Source: Lachnospiraceae bacterium (GTDB lineage Bacteria; Bacillota; Clostridia; Lachnospirales; Lachnospiraceae). Taken from it: a stretch of DNA of 64,000 nucleotides. Of the stretch, positions 8,955 through 18,159 are shown piece after piece. The stretch spans positions 22,074-86,073 of the forward strand of contig SVDN01000012.1 in assembly GCA_015057825.1 (NCBI GenBank), given 5' to 3'. A program made the translations under genes and the position numbers. How positions within the stretch are numbered: the first letter of the stretch is position 1; each line of letters begins with the position of its first letter. The notes beneath the pieces were generated by a model. It searched no databases. It had not been told where the DNA came from and saw only the letters and a list, made by a program, of their open reading frames with translations.

Positions 8955-9668
8955 TTAATCGTTTGTAAACATCTCGACCGTGTAAGTGTTTTCTCCGATA
9001 TTTCCCGTTTTTAATATTTTATCCGCGTTATTTTTGTTGTATACAAAAGCCGTTAATGTAATTTTTTCTATCTTTGCACTGTCAGCCCCGCATGTAAGCT
9101 TTATGGATGACAGGATGGAATTGTCATTGTATTCCGATTCAAGCAAATGACTGTACCAGCCGATTCCGTCAGGTTGATTAATATCGTCGTAAGTCCAAAG
9201 CTCAAGATAGTTCTTAAAGCTTGTATTGTTATCACCGTAAGCGTTTTCATCGGATGGCTTTAAAACGATTCCCGATAATTTGTTTCCGTCTTTTAAGGCA
9301 ATTTCAAGCTTATATCCGATTTTGTAATTGTCTTTGTTTTCAAGCGCGTCATAGTATTTGTTCCATGCTTCTTTTTGAGCCATATTCAAAGAATCTTCGT
9401 CGCTTAAATATACCTCAAAGCTTGCTATATCTTCCGTCGGTGTAAAGTAGAAAGATTCCTTTGTGCTTGCTTTTGTTTTAGAGTTTCCGTTTGCATTGTA
9501 CATAGAGATTGCAATTTCCGGGTCCGTGTATTCTTCTTCATCCTCATCATCAACCACTATTGTTTCAATTTCAACCTCAGGCTCTTTTTCCTCCTCTGCG
9601 TCTGCGCAGGCTGTAAGCAAGCCAAAGGCAAGCATAGCCATGAATGCAATTATTATTTTATTTTTCAT
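8955..9668 (-). CDS. Small acidic lipoprotein, unknown function
   Basis: A 237-residue protein with a clear lipoprotein signal (lipobox LLTAC, Cys21), a strongly acidic linker (~24-48, rich in Glu/Asp) and a globular domain of ~190 residues rich in alternating beta-strand patterns. I do not recognise a family. The start has an AGGTAGGA ribosome site upstream. It is a single gene, convergent with the beta-helix lipoprotein across a shared terminator and divergent from the DUF4317 gene. Location on the outer face of the membrane follows from the lipobox. Ligand or role cannot be given. Confidence 0.82.
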   Translation of the reverse strand: MKNKIIIAFMAMLAFGLLTACADAEEEKEPEVEIETIVVDDEDEEEYTDPEIAISMYNANGNSKTKASTKESFYFTPTEDIASFEVYLSDEDSLNMAQKEAWNKYYDALENKDNYKIGYKLEIALKDGNKLSGIVLKPSDENAYGDNNTSFKNYLELWTYDDINQPDGIGWYSHLLESEYNDNSILSSIKLTCGADSAKIEKITLTAFVYNKNNADKILKTGNIGENTYTVEMFTND

Positions 9669-9764
9669 CTTATCCTACCTCTTTGTTTTTATTTATGCTT
9701 AGTTATAATACAATAAAAGCCGAAGCTTGTCGATATTTACTAAAGTCAAAATAATTATGTTATC

Positions 9765-9793
9765 TTGAAAGAAAGTCGGCACAAGCTTATAAT
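9765..9793 (+). promoter_or_regulatory. Sigma-A promoter for the DUF4317 gene
   Basis: TTGAAA (9765-9770), 17-base spacer, TATAAT (9788-9793), about 70 bases before the start codon. Confidence 0.65.
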
Positions 9794-9862
9794 CTTATTC
9801 ATTCGGATAGTTTAAATTTTGAAAATGCCCGCTTAGTTTAAGGGGCAAATAAGGAGAATAAA

Positions 9863-10981
9863 ATGATAAAAAAAGAAATTGCCGAAATCAAAAAACAGTT
9901 CACTCCGGACAGATGCTCAATCATACGTATTTGCGGTTGCTATGTGGACGGAGAAAGAAATAAAGTTTCGACTTTTAAAGAAGCTTTTCTTTCTTTGCCG
10001 GAAGAAGAAACATTTAAATATTTTGAGATATTCAGAAAGACCTTGTCCGGAAGTCTGGGCAAAAACCTTTTGAATATGGAATTTCCAATTGAAGCGGAAG
10101 AAGAAGGAGGCACGCAAAACTTCCTTATGAAGCTCAGAGACAGTGCCTTAACCGATGACAGTCTTTTGGATGAGTTTTACAACAAGATAATCGAAAACTA
10201 TTATCACAGCGGAAGCTACTTGATTTTACTTATTTATGACAATTACGATATTCCGGGACGCACAAGCGACGGACTTGAAATGGATGATGCATCCGATGAA
10301 GTATACAAATATATGCTTTGCTCTGTCTGCCCGGTAGACCTTGAAAAGCCGGGTCTTACATATGATGCAAACAAGGAGACTTTCGTAAACAAAATAAGAA
10401 ATTGGCTGGTAGGTGCTCCGGGACTCGGATTTATCTTCCCTGCCTTTAACGACAGAAGCACGGATATTCACAATGTCTTGTACTACACAAAATCCGCCGA
10501 AGAAATCCACGAAGATTTCATTGACTCTATCCTTGGTTGTAAAGAGCCTTTAACCGCAGGAAGCCAAAAAGACAGCTTCCATGCCCTTATAGAAGAAACT
10601 TTGGAAGATAGTTGCGACTTGGAAACAGTCAAAAACATTCACGAAAAACTTAATGAAATTATCGACGAAAACAAAGACGAACCGGCTCCCGTAATTTTGG
10701 ATAAGGCCGAAATCAAAACTCTTTTCGGAGCCAGCGGTGTATCCGCAGAAAAAATGGAAAAATTTGATAAGAAATTCGATGATGAATTGGGCGAAAAATC
10801 GGAAGTCTACGCTTCCAATATCGCAGCCCTTCGAAGCTTCGACATCAAAACTCCCGATGTTGTGGTGAAGGTGAATCCCGAGCGTATGGATTTGGTCGAA
10901 ACAAGAGAAATAGACGGAAAGAAATGTTTGGTTATCGAAATAAACGATGATGTAACGGTTAACGGAATTAATATAAAATAA
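9863..10981 (+). CDS. DUF4317 family protein
   Basis: A 372-residue cytoplasmic protein that resembles the DUF4317 family, which I know from clostridia and which has no assigned function. The recognisable N terminus begins MIKKEIAEIKKQF and continues through a conserved segment with ICGCYVDG (~25-32). A middle region has the conserved Cys-Pro (SVCPVDL) and a GLGFIFPAFNDRSTD segment. The C-terminal ~90 residues look like a separate alpha/beta domain. The start has AAGGAGAATAAA upstream. It is monocistronic between its own promoter and a strong terminator. No signal peptide or membrane segment is seen. Confidence 0.8.
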   Translation: MIKKEIAEIKKQFTPDRCSIIRICGCYVDGERNKVSTFKEAFLSLPEEETFKYFEIFRKTLSGSLGKNLLNMEFPIEAEEEGGTQNFLMKLRDSALTDDSLLDEFYNKIIENYYHSGSYLILLIYDNYDIPGRTSDGLEMDDASDEVYKYMLCSVCPVDLEKPGLTYDANKETFVNKIRNWLVGAPGLGFIFPAFNDRSTDIHNVLYYTKSAEEIHEDFIDSILGCKEPLTAGSQKDSFHALIEETLEDSCDLETVKNIHEKLNEIIDENKDEPAPVILDKAEIKTLFGASGVSAEKMEKFDKKFDDELGEKSEVYASNIAALRSFDIKTPDVVVKVNPERMDLVETREIDGKKCLVIEINDDVTVNGINIK

Positions 10982-11010
10982 GGGCATAGCTCGTAACAAA
11001 TACTAAAAGA

Positions 11011-11074
11011 AAAACCGCTGAAATGATGATATGTACCCAGAATCCCGGACACATATCAATTTCAGTGGTTTTTT
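11011..11074. terminator. Bidirectional intrinsic terminator
   Basis: AAAACCGCTGAAAT pairs with ATTTCAGTGGTTTT (one G-T pair), with an inner ATATGT/ACATAT stem and a T-run at 11069-11074. It lies between the convergent DUF4317 and nhaC genes. Confidence 0.85.
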
Positions 11075-11093
11075 AATTCATATTATCTTTATA

Positions 11094-12779
11094 TTACTGA
11101 TTTTTAGCCGCTTCTTTGGCTGCCTTTTTAGCCGCTCCGGCTTGCATTCTGTCCCATTTTGTAAAGTGTCTTATAATTGCCAGTGTTAAGATCATAAGTC
11201 CTATGCCGATTACTATTGATACAACCGCGCATACCGCAAATGATGGTATAACTTTCTGCAAGAAACCTGCTATAAGGTAGTTTACGGCAGAAACCGCAGC
11301 AACGGTCAAAGCATACGGCAACTGGGTGGATACGTGGTTTACATGATCGCATCCCGCACCGGCCGATGACATAATCGTGGTATCGGAAATAGGTGAACAA
11401 TGGTCACCGCAAACAGCACCTGCAAGGCATGCCGAAATTGCAATTATCGATATTGTTGAGTTTGCATTTCCGAATACAGCGCAAACAATAGGAATAAGAA
11501 TACCGAATGTACCCCAGCTTGTTCCCGTAGCAAATGCCATAAGCATTGCAACGATAAAGATTATTACAGGAAGGAATAACTGGAAGTGTTCTGCGCTTCC
11601 TGCCATAACCGTTTCCACAAAGTCTGTTGCGCCAAGGAGTCCTGTCATTGCTTTAAGTGACCAGGCAAATGTAAGAATTATGATTGCAGGTACCATGGCA
11701 ATGAATCCCTTTGGAATACTTTCCATAAAGCTCTTAAATGAAAGCACTCTTCTGCAAAGATAGAAGATTAAGGTAATTATAAGAGCAACAAAGGCTCCGG
11801 ACATAAGGCCTACGGATGCATCCGAATTTGCAAAAGCATCTATAAAGTTTGCACCTTCGAAGAAACCGCCGGTATAAATCATTCCGACTACGCAGCATAT
11901 AATAAGTACGATTACAGGGAATACAAGGTCGATAACGCCCGCTCTTGGGTTTTTAACAACATCGTCTGTTTTGTGTCTTGTACCCGATGTAAATAAATCA
12001 TCGTTTGTTTTTGCATTCCATTCGTGCTTTTTCATAGGTCCGAAATCTATCTGTGAAATCGCAAGGAAAATAATCATTACAAAGGTAAGTATTGAATAAA
12101 AGTTAAACGGAATTGCACTTACAAATACCGCTATACCGTTTTGTCCTTCAACAAGGCCCGAAACCGCCGCAGCCCATGATGAAATAGGTGCTATCATACA
12201 AATAGGAGCCGCCGTTGCATCAATAATATACGCAAGTTTTGCTCTTGAAATCTTGTGTGAATCCGTAACCGGTTTCATAACTGAACCAACCGTCAGGCAG
12301 TTGAAATAATCGTCAATAAAGATTACAACGCCGAGAATGAATGTTGCAAGCATGGCGCTTTTTCTTGATTTAATGTGCTTAACCGCCCATTCACCGTAAG
12401 CTGCCGAACCACCGGCTTTGTTAATAACGCTGACCAATATTCCCAATAATACCAGGAATACTATGATACCCATATTCCATTTGTCCGTAAGAGAAGCTAC
12501 GATACCGTCGTTTAATACCGTTTCCAAAGCTCTTACCGGATGGAATCCCGTGTAGAAAAGGGCTCCTGAAATAATACCGATAAGCAAAGAACTGTAAACT
12601 TCTTTTGTGATCAAAGCCAAGACAATGGCTATAATAGGCGGAACCATTGACCAAAGAGTTGCCACCATAGTGTCCGCTGCTTCCTGACCGCCGCCTTTAA
12701 TGCCGGCAACAATCCAGATAGCAACAATTACTGCCGCAGCAATAATGTACTTCAGATATTTCTTTTTGTTGGTGCTCAT
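11094..12779 (-). CDS. NhaC-family Na+/H+ antiporter
   Basis: A 561-residue polytopic membrane protein with about a dozen hydrophobic helices and the conserved family stretches GTSWGTFGI and DHCSPISDTT. These mark the NhaC-type Na+/H+ antiporter family (PF03553). Members exchange sodium for protons; some relatives carry malate/lactate or other organic ions with Na+/H+, so the substrate is not certain. The start at 12779 is set by GGGAGGAG six bases upstream; an in-frame ATG 69 bases earlier has no site. A TTGATT-17-TAAAAT promoter precedes it, so it may be expressed apart from the two-component genes upstream. The C terminus is Lys/Ala-rich and cytoplasmic. Confidence 0.88.
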   Translation of the reverse strand: MSTNKKKYLKYIIAAAVIVAIWIVAGIKGGGQEAADTMVATLWSMVPPIIAIVLALITKEVYSSLLIGIISGALFYTGFHPVRALETVLNDGIVASLTDKWNMGIIVFLVLLGILVSVINKAGGSAAYGEWAVKHIKSRKSAMLATFILGVVIFIDDYFNCLTVGSVMKPVTDSHKISRAKLAYIIDATAAPICMIAPISSWAAAVSGLVEGQNGIAVFVSAIPFNFYSILTFVMIIFLAISQIDFGPMKKHEWNAKTNDDLFTSGTRHKTDDVVKNPRAGVIDLVFPVIVLIICCVVGMIYTGGFFEGANFIDAFANSDASVGLMSGAFVALIITLIFYLCRRVLSFKSFMESIPKGFIAMVPAIIILTFAWSLKAMTGLLGATDFVETVMAGSAEHFQLFLPVIIFIVAMLMAFATGTSWGTFGILIPIVCAVFGNANSTISIIAISACLAGAVCGDHCSPISDTTIMSSAGAGCDHVNHVSTQLPYALTVAAVSAVNYLIAGFLQKVIPSFAVCAVVSIVIGIGLMILTLAIIRHFTKWDRMQAGAAKKAAKEAAKNQ

Positions 12780-12816
12780 TTTGCACTCCTCCCGATAATT
12801 ATAAACATTAAAAGAT

Positions 12817-12845
12817 ATTTTACAGTAAATCACTGACAAAATCAA
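12817..12845 (-). promoter_or_regulatory. Candidate promoter for the nhaC-family gene
   Basis: Minus-strand TTGATT (12840-12845), 17-base spacer, TAAAAT (12817-12822), between the response regulator gene and the antiporter gene. Confidence 0.5.
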
Positions 12846-12893
12846 CAAGTATATTGCCGTAGGCGCACATTTGTTTTTCTGAATGGTACTTAT

Positions 12894-14483
12894 CTATTGA
12901 TTTTTAAGCCTCTTTTTATATTCCGAAGGACTTATTCCATATCTTTCCTTAAAGGTGTCCACAAAACGTCTGGCATTGTTGTAGCCTACTTCAAATCCTA
13001 TTTCGTATGCCTTCATATCACTGGTCATGAGAAGATTTATTGCGGCTTCCATCCTTACGTCGGTTAAATAAGTTTTATAGTTTTTTCCGGTTTCTCTCTT
13101 AAACATTGCACTGAAATAGTTTTCGCTTACTGATGACATCTTAGCAAGCTGCTTCATTGTAATGTCTTCTTTATAGTTCTCCTTGATGTATTTCTTGATT
13201 TTTTCGATGGAGCTCTTGTCTCTGTGTTTTTCGGAATGACATATTTCCGCAGCTACGCTTTCGTAATATTTCATAACCGCCGCATGACATTCTCTGAATG
13301 TATCTTTTTCTTCCATCTCTTTTTGAAGGGCGTCCTGCAAGACATAAAAATCCGTTTTCAAAAGACGATAATTTGACAGTCTTACACCGATTTCCCCGGT
13401 AAAATACATAATTCTTGCTTTAACCGCATACTCGTTTCCGTAGTGGATTTTCTTAAGCATTATAAGAAACATGTCCACGTTTTTAAGAAATTTTCCGTCT
13501 TTTGCCACTATGGACTTAAATATTTTTTCTATTCCGTCATTGTATGCGTTAAAAGGAATCTGAGGCTGCTTCTTTATATCCTTTGCATACATAATGTTTC
13601 TTTCCTCAAAAAAGTATGTATTAAAGGCTTTTATGGAAAGATGATATGTATCTTTAATGTCTTTTATATTTGTAACGATATTTCCTATGCCCATTCGAAG
13701 CTCCAATTCAAACTCCTTTTCCAAGGAGCTTCTTAAATCTTGGATATGCTTTTCAAAAAACACATTTTTGTCTTTTTTTTCGAATACGCAAATCATGCAC
13801 ATATATTCTTCTTCGTTTTTTACAATAAAGGCTTGTCCCTTCTTTTTCAAAACATCATAGAACTTGCTGAACAAAGAAAACTTTTTTAGCTGATATGTGG
13901 ATAAAGACTGATTTTTAAGCCTTTTTACATCTCCCGGCACAATACCCACTGTCAAGCCCACCAAAACCTTATCTTCCGCATCTATCTTTGCATCCTTAAA
14001 AGTTTCTATCAATCGCTCTTTATCAAATTCACTTTCGGAATTGATGCTTTCTATAATGGACTCTATTTCGCCCTCACTCTCTCGGTTGAAAATATCGTAA
14101 ACCGTAATCTTTTCTATAAGATTAACCGCTTTTTTTATGGAATTTTCCAAGTCTTTTGCACTTACCGGTTTTAAAAGATAGTCCACCGCCCCTTCGGACA
14201 AAGCTTCTTTTACATATACAAACTCTTGATAGCCGCTTATAAAGATAAATTTTACATCGTCAAAAGCTTCTTCTTTCAGTTTTTTTGCAACTTCTATACC
14301 TGTCATTTCAGGCATTTTCACATCGCTTATGACGATATCCGGCTTAAACTCTATTATTTTTTCATATAAAGTTTTTCCATCCTCGGCGGTTGCCACAAGC
14401 TCCATGTCAAGCTCTTCTAAGTTAATCATTTTTATAAGGCCGTTTAAAATAACCTTTTCATCATCTGCTATTATCAGCTTCAT
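12894..14483 (-). CDS. YesN-type response regulator with AraC DNA-binding domain
   Basis: A 529-residue two-component regulator. Residues 1-120 form a receiver domain with the acidic pair DD (7-8), phospho-acceptor Asp54 (VISDVKMPEMTG) and Lys near 107 (LKP). A ~280-residue middle region of unknown type follows. The last ~100 residues carry two helix-turn-helix units of the AraC/XylS kind (ITMKQLAKMSSVSENYFSAM and the FEVGYNNARRFVDTFK stretch). Its kinase partner is immediately upstream (16-base gap) and a solute-binding protein gene precedes that. By family, YesN regulators switch on carbohydrate uptake and degradation genes. Plausible targets here are the MDR/MFS/beta-helix operon and its own operon, which is inference. 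Confidence 0.92.
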   Translation of the reverse strand: MKLIIADDEKVILNGLIKMINLEELDMELVATAEDGKTLYEKIIEFKPDIVISDVKMPEMTGIEVAKKLKEEAFDDVKFIFISGYQEFVYVKEALSEGAVDYLLKPVSAKDLENSIKKAVNLIEKITVYDIFNRESEGEIESIIESINSESEFDKERLIETFKDAKIDAEDKVLVGLTVGIVPGDVKRLKNQSLSTYQLKKFSLFSKFYDVLKKKGQAFIVKNEEEYMCMICVFEKKDKNVFFEKHIQDLRSSLEKEFELELRMGIGNIVTNIKDIKDTYHLSIKAFNTYFFEERNIMYAKDIKKQPQIPFNAYNDGIEKIFKSIVAKDGKFLKNVDMFLIMLKKIHYGNEYAVKARIMYFTGEIGVRLSNYRLLKTDFYVLQDALQKEMEEKDTFRECHAAVMKYYESVAAEICHSEKHRDKSSIEKIKKYIKENYKEDITMKQLAKMSSVSENYFSAMFKRETGKNYKTYLTDVRMEAAINLLMTSDMKAYEIGFEVGYNNARRFVDTFKERYGISPSEYKKRLKNQ

Positions 14484-14499
14484 AATCCATATTCCTCAT

Positions 14500-16326
14500 T
14501 TAACTATCGTTATCTTGGTCTTCGGCCGATTTTTCGGTCCAAATCGGCAAGGTAAAGGTAACTATTGTTCCGGTATTTTCAAGGGATTGAATTTCATAGC
14601 CGTATTCGTCCCCGCAAGACAGCTTGATTCTGTCGTATACATTTTTCATCCCCACGCTCAAATAGCCTTCCGGATCCGTGTAGCCCGGTTTTTTTACATT
14701 TAACACATCGTTGATGTGATTTATTTTGTCGGCGCTTATTCCTATACCGTTGTCCATAATGTTTATAATAAGCTTGTCTTTTTCCATATTGGCGGATAAA
14801 GCAACCGCTCCCCCGGACTTGTTCTTTATTCCGTGTTTAACCGCATTTTCCACTATTGGTTGCAAGAGCATTTTCAAAATATATAATTTCGATATTTCAT
14901 CGCTTATATTTATCTGCAATGTTATATCGTTTTGATAACGAACTTTCAAAATCTTAAAGTATTCTTTAAGCATTTCCATCTCATCTGCCATCATTATACG
15001 CTCATTTTCGTTTCCTATTACGTATCTCAGCTGTGTTGCAAGGCTTTCCAAGAGCTCGGCTGTTTCTTTATCATTATTGTCCAAAGCCGTCATTCTTATT
15101 ATGTCCAAAATATTATAAAGATAATGGGGCTTGATTTGCATTTTAAGTGCGTTAAGTTCGGCTTCTTTCCTGCAAATCGACGCAACATAAACCTCAGCTA
15201 TATAGCGACGCAGGTCGTCCACCATTTTGTTAAAGCCTTCTCCGATTTCTTCAAATTCATCATTACTGTTGATTTCGGCCCTAACCTCAAGATCGCCTCC
15301 CCTTAACTTTTTCATTGCTTTCTTTAAGGCAACCACAGGCTTTGTTACGCTGTTTGAAAAATTCATATACAAAATACATATGGCAAACAAAACAAAGCTC
15401 ACAACCAAAATCATTATAATTTGATTTTGGAAAAGTATTCCCGTAACTTCGCTTTTATCCACCGCCAGCATGGAATAATACGAGCAATTATCCAATTTTT
15501 CATAGAAAACAACTTTTCCCTTGTTATATATTATTCCGTTGTCGGCCAATTCACCATTTATATAGTTTTTCAACGAATCGTTTCCATCCACATAGTTTGA
15601 TTCGTCACTGCTGTAAACATATCGTCCCGCAGTGGGATCGTATACGAAAAACTTCGCCTGAGGCGTGTTCATTTTTTCTTCTATTTCTTTAACGCTGTCA
15701 AGCTTTATATCAACATAATAACTTGCGATTACATCTTTTCCCGCCCCGGATACGCTCCTGATGTCGGTTATGTTTCTGAAAAGACTGATTATAAAATCGT
15801 CGGTTCCGGCAGTTAAAGCGCTTTCATCCGTTGCCGCAAATATATTAAGTTTTGTAAGGCTCGTTCCTATTTCCGGCATAAAAGCCGTAAAAAATTCTTC
15901 TGCACCTTTGTTTTTTAAAGTTTTTCCTTGATCTCGATAAAAGCTGTATATATTGCCCTTATAATCCACCATTCTTTCGGAGGATACAAAATCGTTTTGT
16001 TCCGCATAGGATTGCATCATCTTGCCAATGTAAAGATTTTTGTCGTGATCTTCAATACTTTCATCTTTTAAAACATCAATAAGAGAGATGCCCTCCGACT
16101 CATAGTCATAAAGTTTGGCCATTATTTCGTCGGCTGCGGTTATTAAATCTTCCACATTTTTGGCAAAATATGAGTTTATTTGGGAATAATTGTTTTCCAT
16201 TACCTTGGAGGATTTGGTTGTGTAATGAGCATAAAAAACTATTCCGAATACTATAAGGGGAAGCATTCCGAAGATCAAAAATCCCATTGTAAGTTTTCTG
16301 AAGGTGGATAGTCTGATTTTTTTCAT
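14500..16326 (-). CDS. YesM-type membrane sensor histidine kinase
   Basis: A 608-residue kinase with TM1 (~14-34), a ~265-residue extracellular sensor region of dCache-like length, TM2 (~302-321), a HAMP linker (~322-375), the His-kinase motif KPHYLYN with phospho-acceptor His401, and a C-terminal ATPase domain with N-box NAVKHG (~495) and DNGIGI (~525). This is the LytS/YesM class (PF06580). The start codon overlaps the gap left by the solute-binding gene (6 bases) and the regulator follows after 16 bases, so all three are one transcript. Ligand unknown. The neighbouring binding protein probably feeds it a signal. Confidence 0.93.
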   Translation of the reverse strand: MKKIRLSTFRKLTMGFLIFGMLPLIVFGIVFYAHYTTKSSKVMENNYSQINSYFAKNVEDLITAADEIMAKLYDYESEGISLIDVLKDESIEDHDKNLYIGKMMQSYAEQNDFVSSERMVDYKGNIYSFYRDQGKTLKNKGAEEFFTAFMPEIGTSLTKLNIFAATDESALTAGTDDFIISLFRNITDIRSVSGAGKDVIASYYVDIKLDSVKEIEEKMNTPQAKFFVYDPTAGRYVYSSDESNYVDGNDSLKNYINGELADNGIIYNKGKVVFYEKLDNCSYYSMLAVDKSEVTGILFQNQIIMILVVSFVLFAICILYMNFSNSVTKPVVALKKAMKKLRGGDLEVRAEINSNDEFEEIGEGFNKMVDDLRRYIAEVYVASICRKEAELNALKMQIKPHYLYNILDIIRMTALDNNDKETAELLESLATQLRYVIGNENERIMMADEMEMLKEYFKILKVRYQNDITLQINISDEISKLYILKMLLQPIVENAVKHGIKNKSGGAVALSANMEKDKLIINIMDNGIGISADKINHINDVLNVKKPGYTDPEGYLSVGMKNVYDRIKLSCGDEYGYEIQSLENTGTIVTFTLPIWTEKSAEDQDNDS

Positions 16327-16332
16327 ATATTC

Positions 16333-17622
16333 CTAATCCTCCGCTTCGTACTTATCCCAAAGGATCTCGCAATTTTGCATAGTAGTTTCGATGCTTTGTT
16401 TGTTTGAAAGCATATTGGAAATTTCAATCAGCATATCATTTTCAAAGCCTTCCGGAGTATCTTCATTTCCTATAAATCCGTAAATATGGTTCTCATTGTT
16501 TTTAAATCCCGAATAAATCTGTTCTTCTATTCCGGATAAATTCTCAAGTTTAGCGTTGTTTGTGGTTGGAAATGAATATATGCCCCTGTACAATTCTTCA
16601 TAGTTGTTTTCTTCGTAGATAAACTCCAAAAACTTGCACGCCGCCTCCAGCTTCTTTTCATCTTCGGCGCAAGAACTTGTAATGGCAAAATATGTATCTT
16701 TGTTTTCATCTATATAAACGTTTCCCTCATCATCGGGAAGATAGAACCATCCCGTTTCAACCTTGTTATCCATACTTGCCACTATTTTTGCGGTCCAAGG
16801 CCCCGTATATATCATGGCAATATCTCCGTGGGACATCATGTAAGGAAGACTTCCGTCCTTTACGCTGAGCCAGTTTTCTTCTATGTAACCCTGCTCAAAC
16901 AGATTTTTCATATGGGAAAACATATTGTATATTTCTTCATCATTCCACGAGCACTCACCCCTTGCGCATTTTTTAAGCCAATCGGGATCTTTTGAAAGTA
17001 CATCGCTTCTGAAATAATGATTTAACAAATACTCCATATGCCAAAGCTCCACTCCCGCGCAGCCTATGGCTTTTTGACCATTTGCCTTTAAAGTTTCGCA
17101 TATATTTATAAATTCATCATAGTTTGAAGGAATTTGAATACCAAGGCTTTCAAATATTTCTTTGTTGTAAAGAACGCCCGATGTTGTGTTTACCGCTCCC
17201 AAGGCATACGGAATATTGTTTACATAATATAGATTATCATCAGTCACCAAAGTCCTGACATCTTCGGGTAATTCTGCAATATAGCCTTCATTTACGTAGG
17301 AATAAGGCATTTTAAGCTGCAAGACATCTCCAAGCTCATCTCTTGCAATAAGCTTGTTTAAGAAGTTTTCGTATACCGTATCTTCATAATGTGTTGTATA
17401 GTCGATTTTGATATTTGGATTTTCTTCTTCAAAGCGCTCAATCAAGTCTTCTATTTGTGAATTCCACTGAGCATTTTGAAAGGCGTAGACAAACTTTATT
17501 GTGACCGCATCACTGCTTACGTTTTTTGAAGGATTAAACAAAAACGGAATACATAATGCGAATGCAATTACAGCTAACATCAACGCTATAACCAAAAAAA
17601 TATTTTTTCTTTCCATCGGCAT
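16333..17622 (-). CDS. Membrane-anchored extracellular solute-binding protein (family 1), orphan
   Basis: A 429-residue protein with an N-terminal hydrophobic anchor and no convincing lipobox (FALC has Leu at -1), then a family 1 sugar-type periplasmic-binding fold: IDYTTHYEDTVYENFLNKL, an YALG-type hinge, GWFYLPDDEG and a Trp-rich ligand region (WHMEY, GPWTAK). The frame extends upstream to a GTG at 17649 without a ribosome site; the ATG at 17622 follows AGGG by four bases, and another at 17616 is possible. No ABC permease or ATPase gene lies nearby. Together with the kinase and regulator directly downstream, this suggests a sensory rather than transport role, as in three-component systems. 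Sugar specificity cannot be told. Confidence 0.88.
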   Translation of the reverse strand: MPMERKNIFLVIALMLAVIAFALCIPFLFNPSKNVSSDAVTIKFVYAFQNAQWNSQIEDLIERFEEENPNIKIDYTTHYEDTVYENFLNKLIARDELGDVLQLKMPYSYVNEGYIAELPEDVRTLVTDDNLYYVNNIPYALGAVNTTSGVLYNKEIFESLGIQIPSNYDEFINICETLKANGQKAIGCAGVELWHMEYLLNHYFRSDVLSKDPDWLKKCARGECSWNDEEIYNMFSHMKNLFEQGYIEENWLSVKDGSLPYMMSHGDIAMIYTGPWTAKIVASMDNKVETGWFYLPDDEGNVYIDENKDTYFAITSSCAEDEKKLEAACKFLEFIYEENNYEELYRGIYSFPTTNNAKLENLSGIEEQIYSGFKNNENHIYGFIGNEDTPEGFENDMLIEISNMLSNKQSIETTMQNCEILWDKYEAED

Positions 17623-17657
17623 ATTTCCCTGTTTTTTCTTGTATTTCACTGTATTTA

Positions 17658-17686
17658 ATTATACGGCAAATGGCTTGTGCTTTCAA
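17658..17686 (-). promoter_or_regulatory. Promoter for the binding protein-kinase-regulator operon
   Basis: Minus-strand TTGAAA (17681-17686), 17-base spacer, TATAAT (17658-17663). One arm of an 8-bp inverted repeat fills the spacer. Confidence 0.65.
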
Positions 17687-17698
17687 TAAACACAAGCC
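17672..17698. repeat. Inverted repeat overlapping the operon promoter
   Basis: GGCTTGTG (17672-17679) and CACAAGCC (17691-17698) form a perfect 8-bp dyad with an 11-base centre. One arm sits in the promoter spacer and the -35 box lies between the arms. It could be an operator, or a hairpin ending the upstream VOC transcript. No T-run follows in the leftward direction, which favours the operator reading. Confidence 0.5.
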
Positions 17699-17737
17699 AA
17701 ATACGCTAATTGTATATATTATAAAAGGTCAAGGGTT

Positions 17738-18142
17738 TTATTTTTGGATGAATTCTATCAATACACCATCCGGATCCCTTACAAACATTACTGCATCCGT
17801 CCCCATAGTAACTTCATGGGCAATATCCACATTGTTTGCAACGAATCCTTCTTTTAATGCTTTCATATCATCGGTTAAGAAAGCAACGTGTTTTGTTCCG
17901 ACTGTTTGAAGGTCGGTATTAGGCATCTTTCTGTCTTCCGGAATATCCTTTGGTTCATCATATTGAAAAAGTTCAAGTTCAAAGCCGTCTTTTCCCACAA
18001 AACAAATTCTTGCTTTTAACGGTGGGGCATAGTCATCGCTTATAAGCTCAAAACCCAAATTCTTTTTATACCAGTCCAATGACTTTTCCATGTTTTTTAC
18101 GCTGATTCCGACGTGAAGGGCTTTCTTTACATTTTCTACCAT
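17738..18142 (-). CDS. VOC superfamily (glyoxalase-like) metalloprotein
   Basis: A 134-residue vicinal-oxygen-chelate fold protein with the expected two beta-alpha-beta-beta-beta halves. The four usual metal ligands are visible in order: His in LHVGISV, Glu in ELELFQ, His in KHVAFLTD and Glu in VLIEFIQ. Family members include lactoylglutathione lyase, methylmalonyl-CoA epimerase, dioxygenases and isomerases, and the specific reaction cannot be read from sequence. It is last in the MDR-MFS-beta-helix-VOC operon (17 bases after the beta-helix gene), which suggests a step in the breakdown of the compound that the MFS protein imports. Confidence 0.85.
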   Translation of the reverse strand: MVENVKKALHVGISVKNMEKSLDWYKKNLGFELISDDYAPPLKARICFVGKDGFELELFQYDEPKDIPEDRKMPNTDLQTVGTKHVAFLTDDMKALKEGFVANNVDIAHEVTMGTDAVMFVRDPDGVLIEFIQK

Positions 18143-18159
18143 AGTTTCTTCCTCTTTTC

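Noticed and set aside
16333..17649. Lipobox in the solute-binding protein (FALC)
   Set aside because: Leu at position -1 does not suit signal peptidase II, so an uncleaved membrane anchor is more likely.
17672..17698. Simple terminator after the VOC gene
   Set aside because: The dyad lacks a following T-run in the direction of transcription and sits over a good promoter, so the operator reading was kept as more likely.
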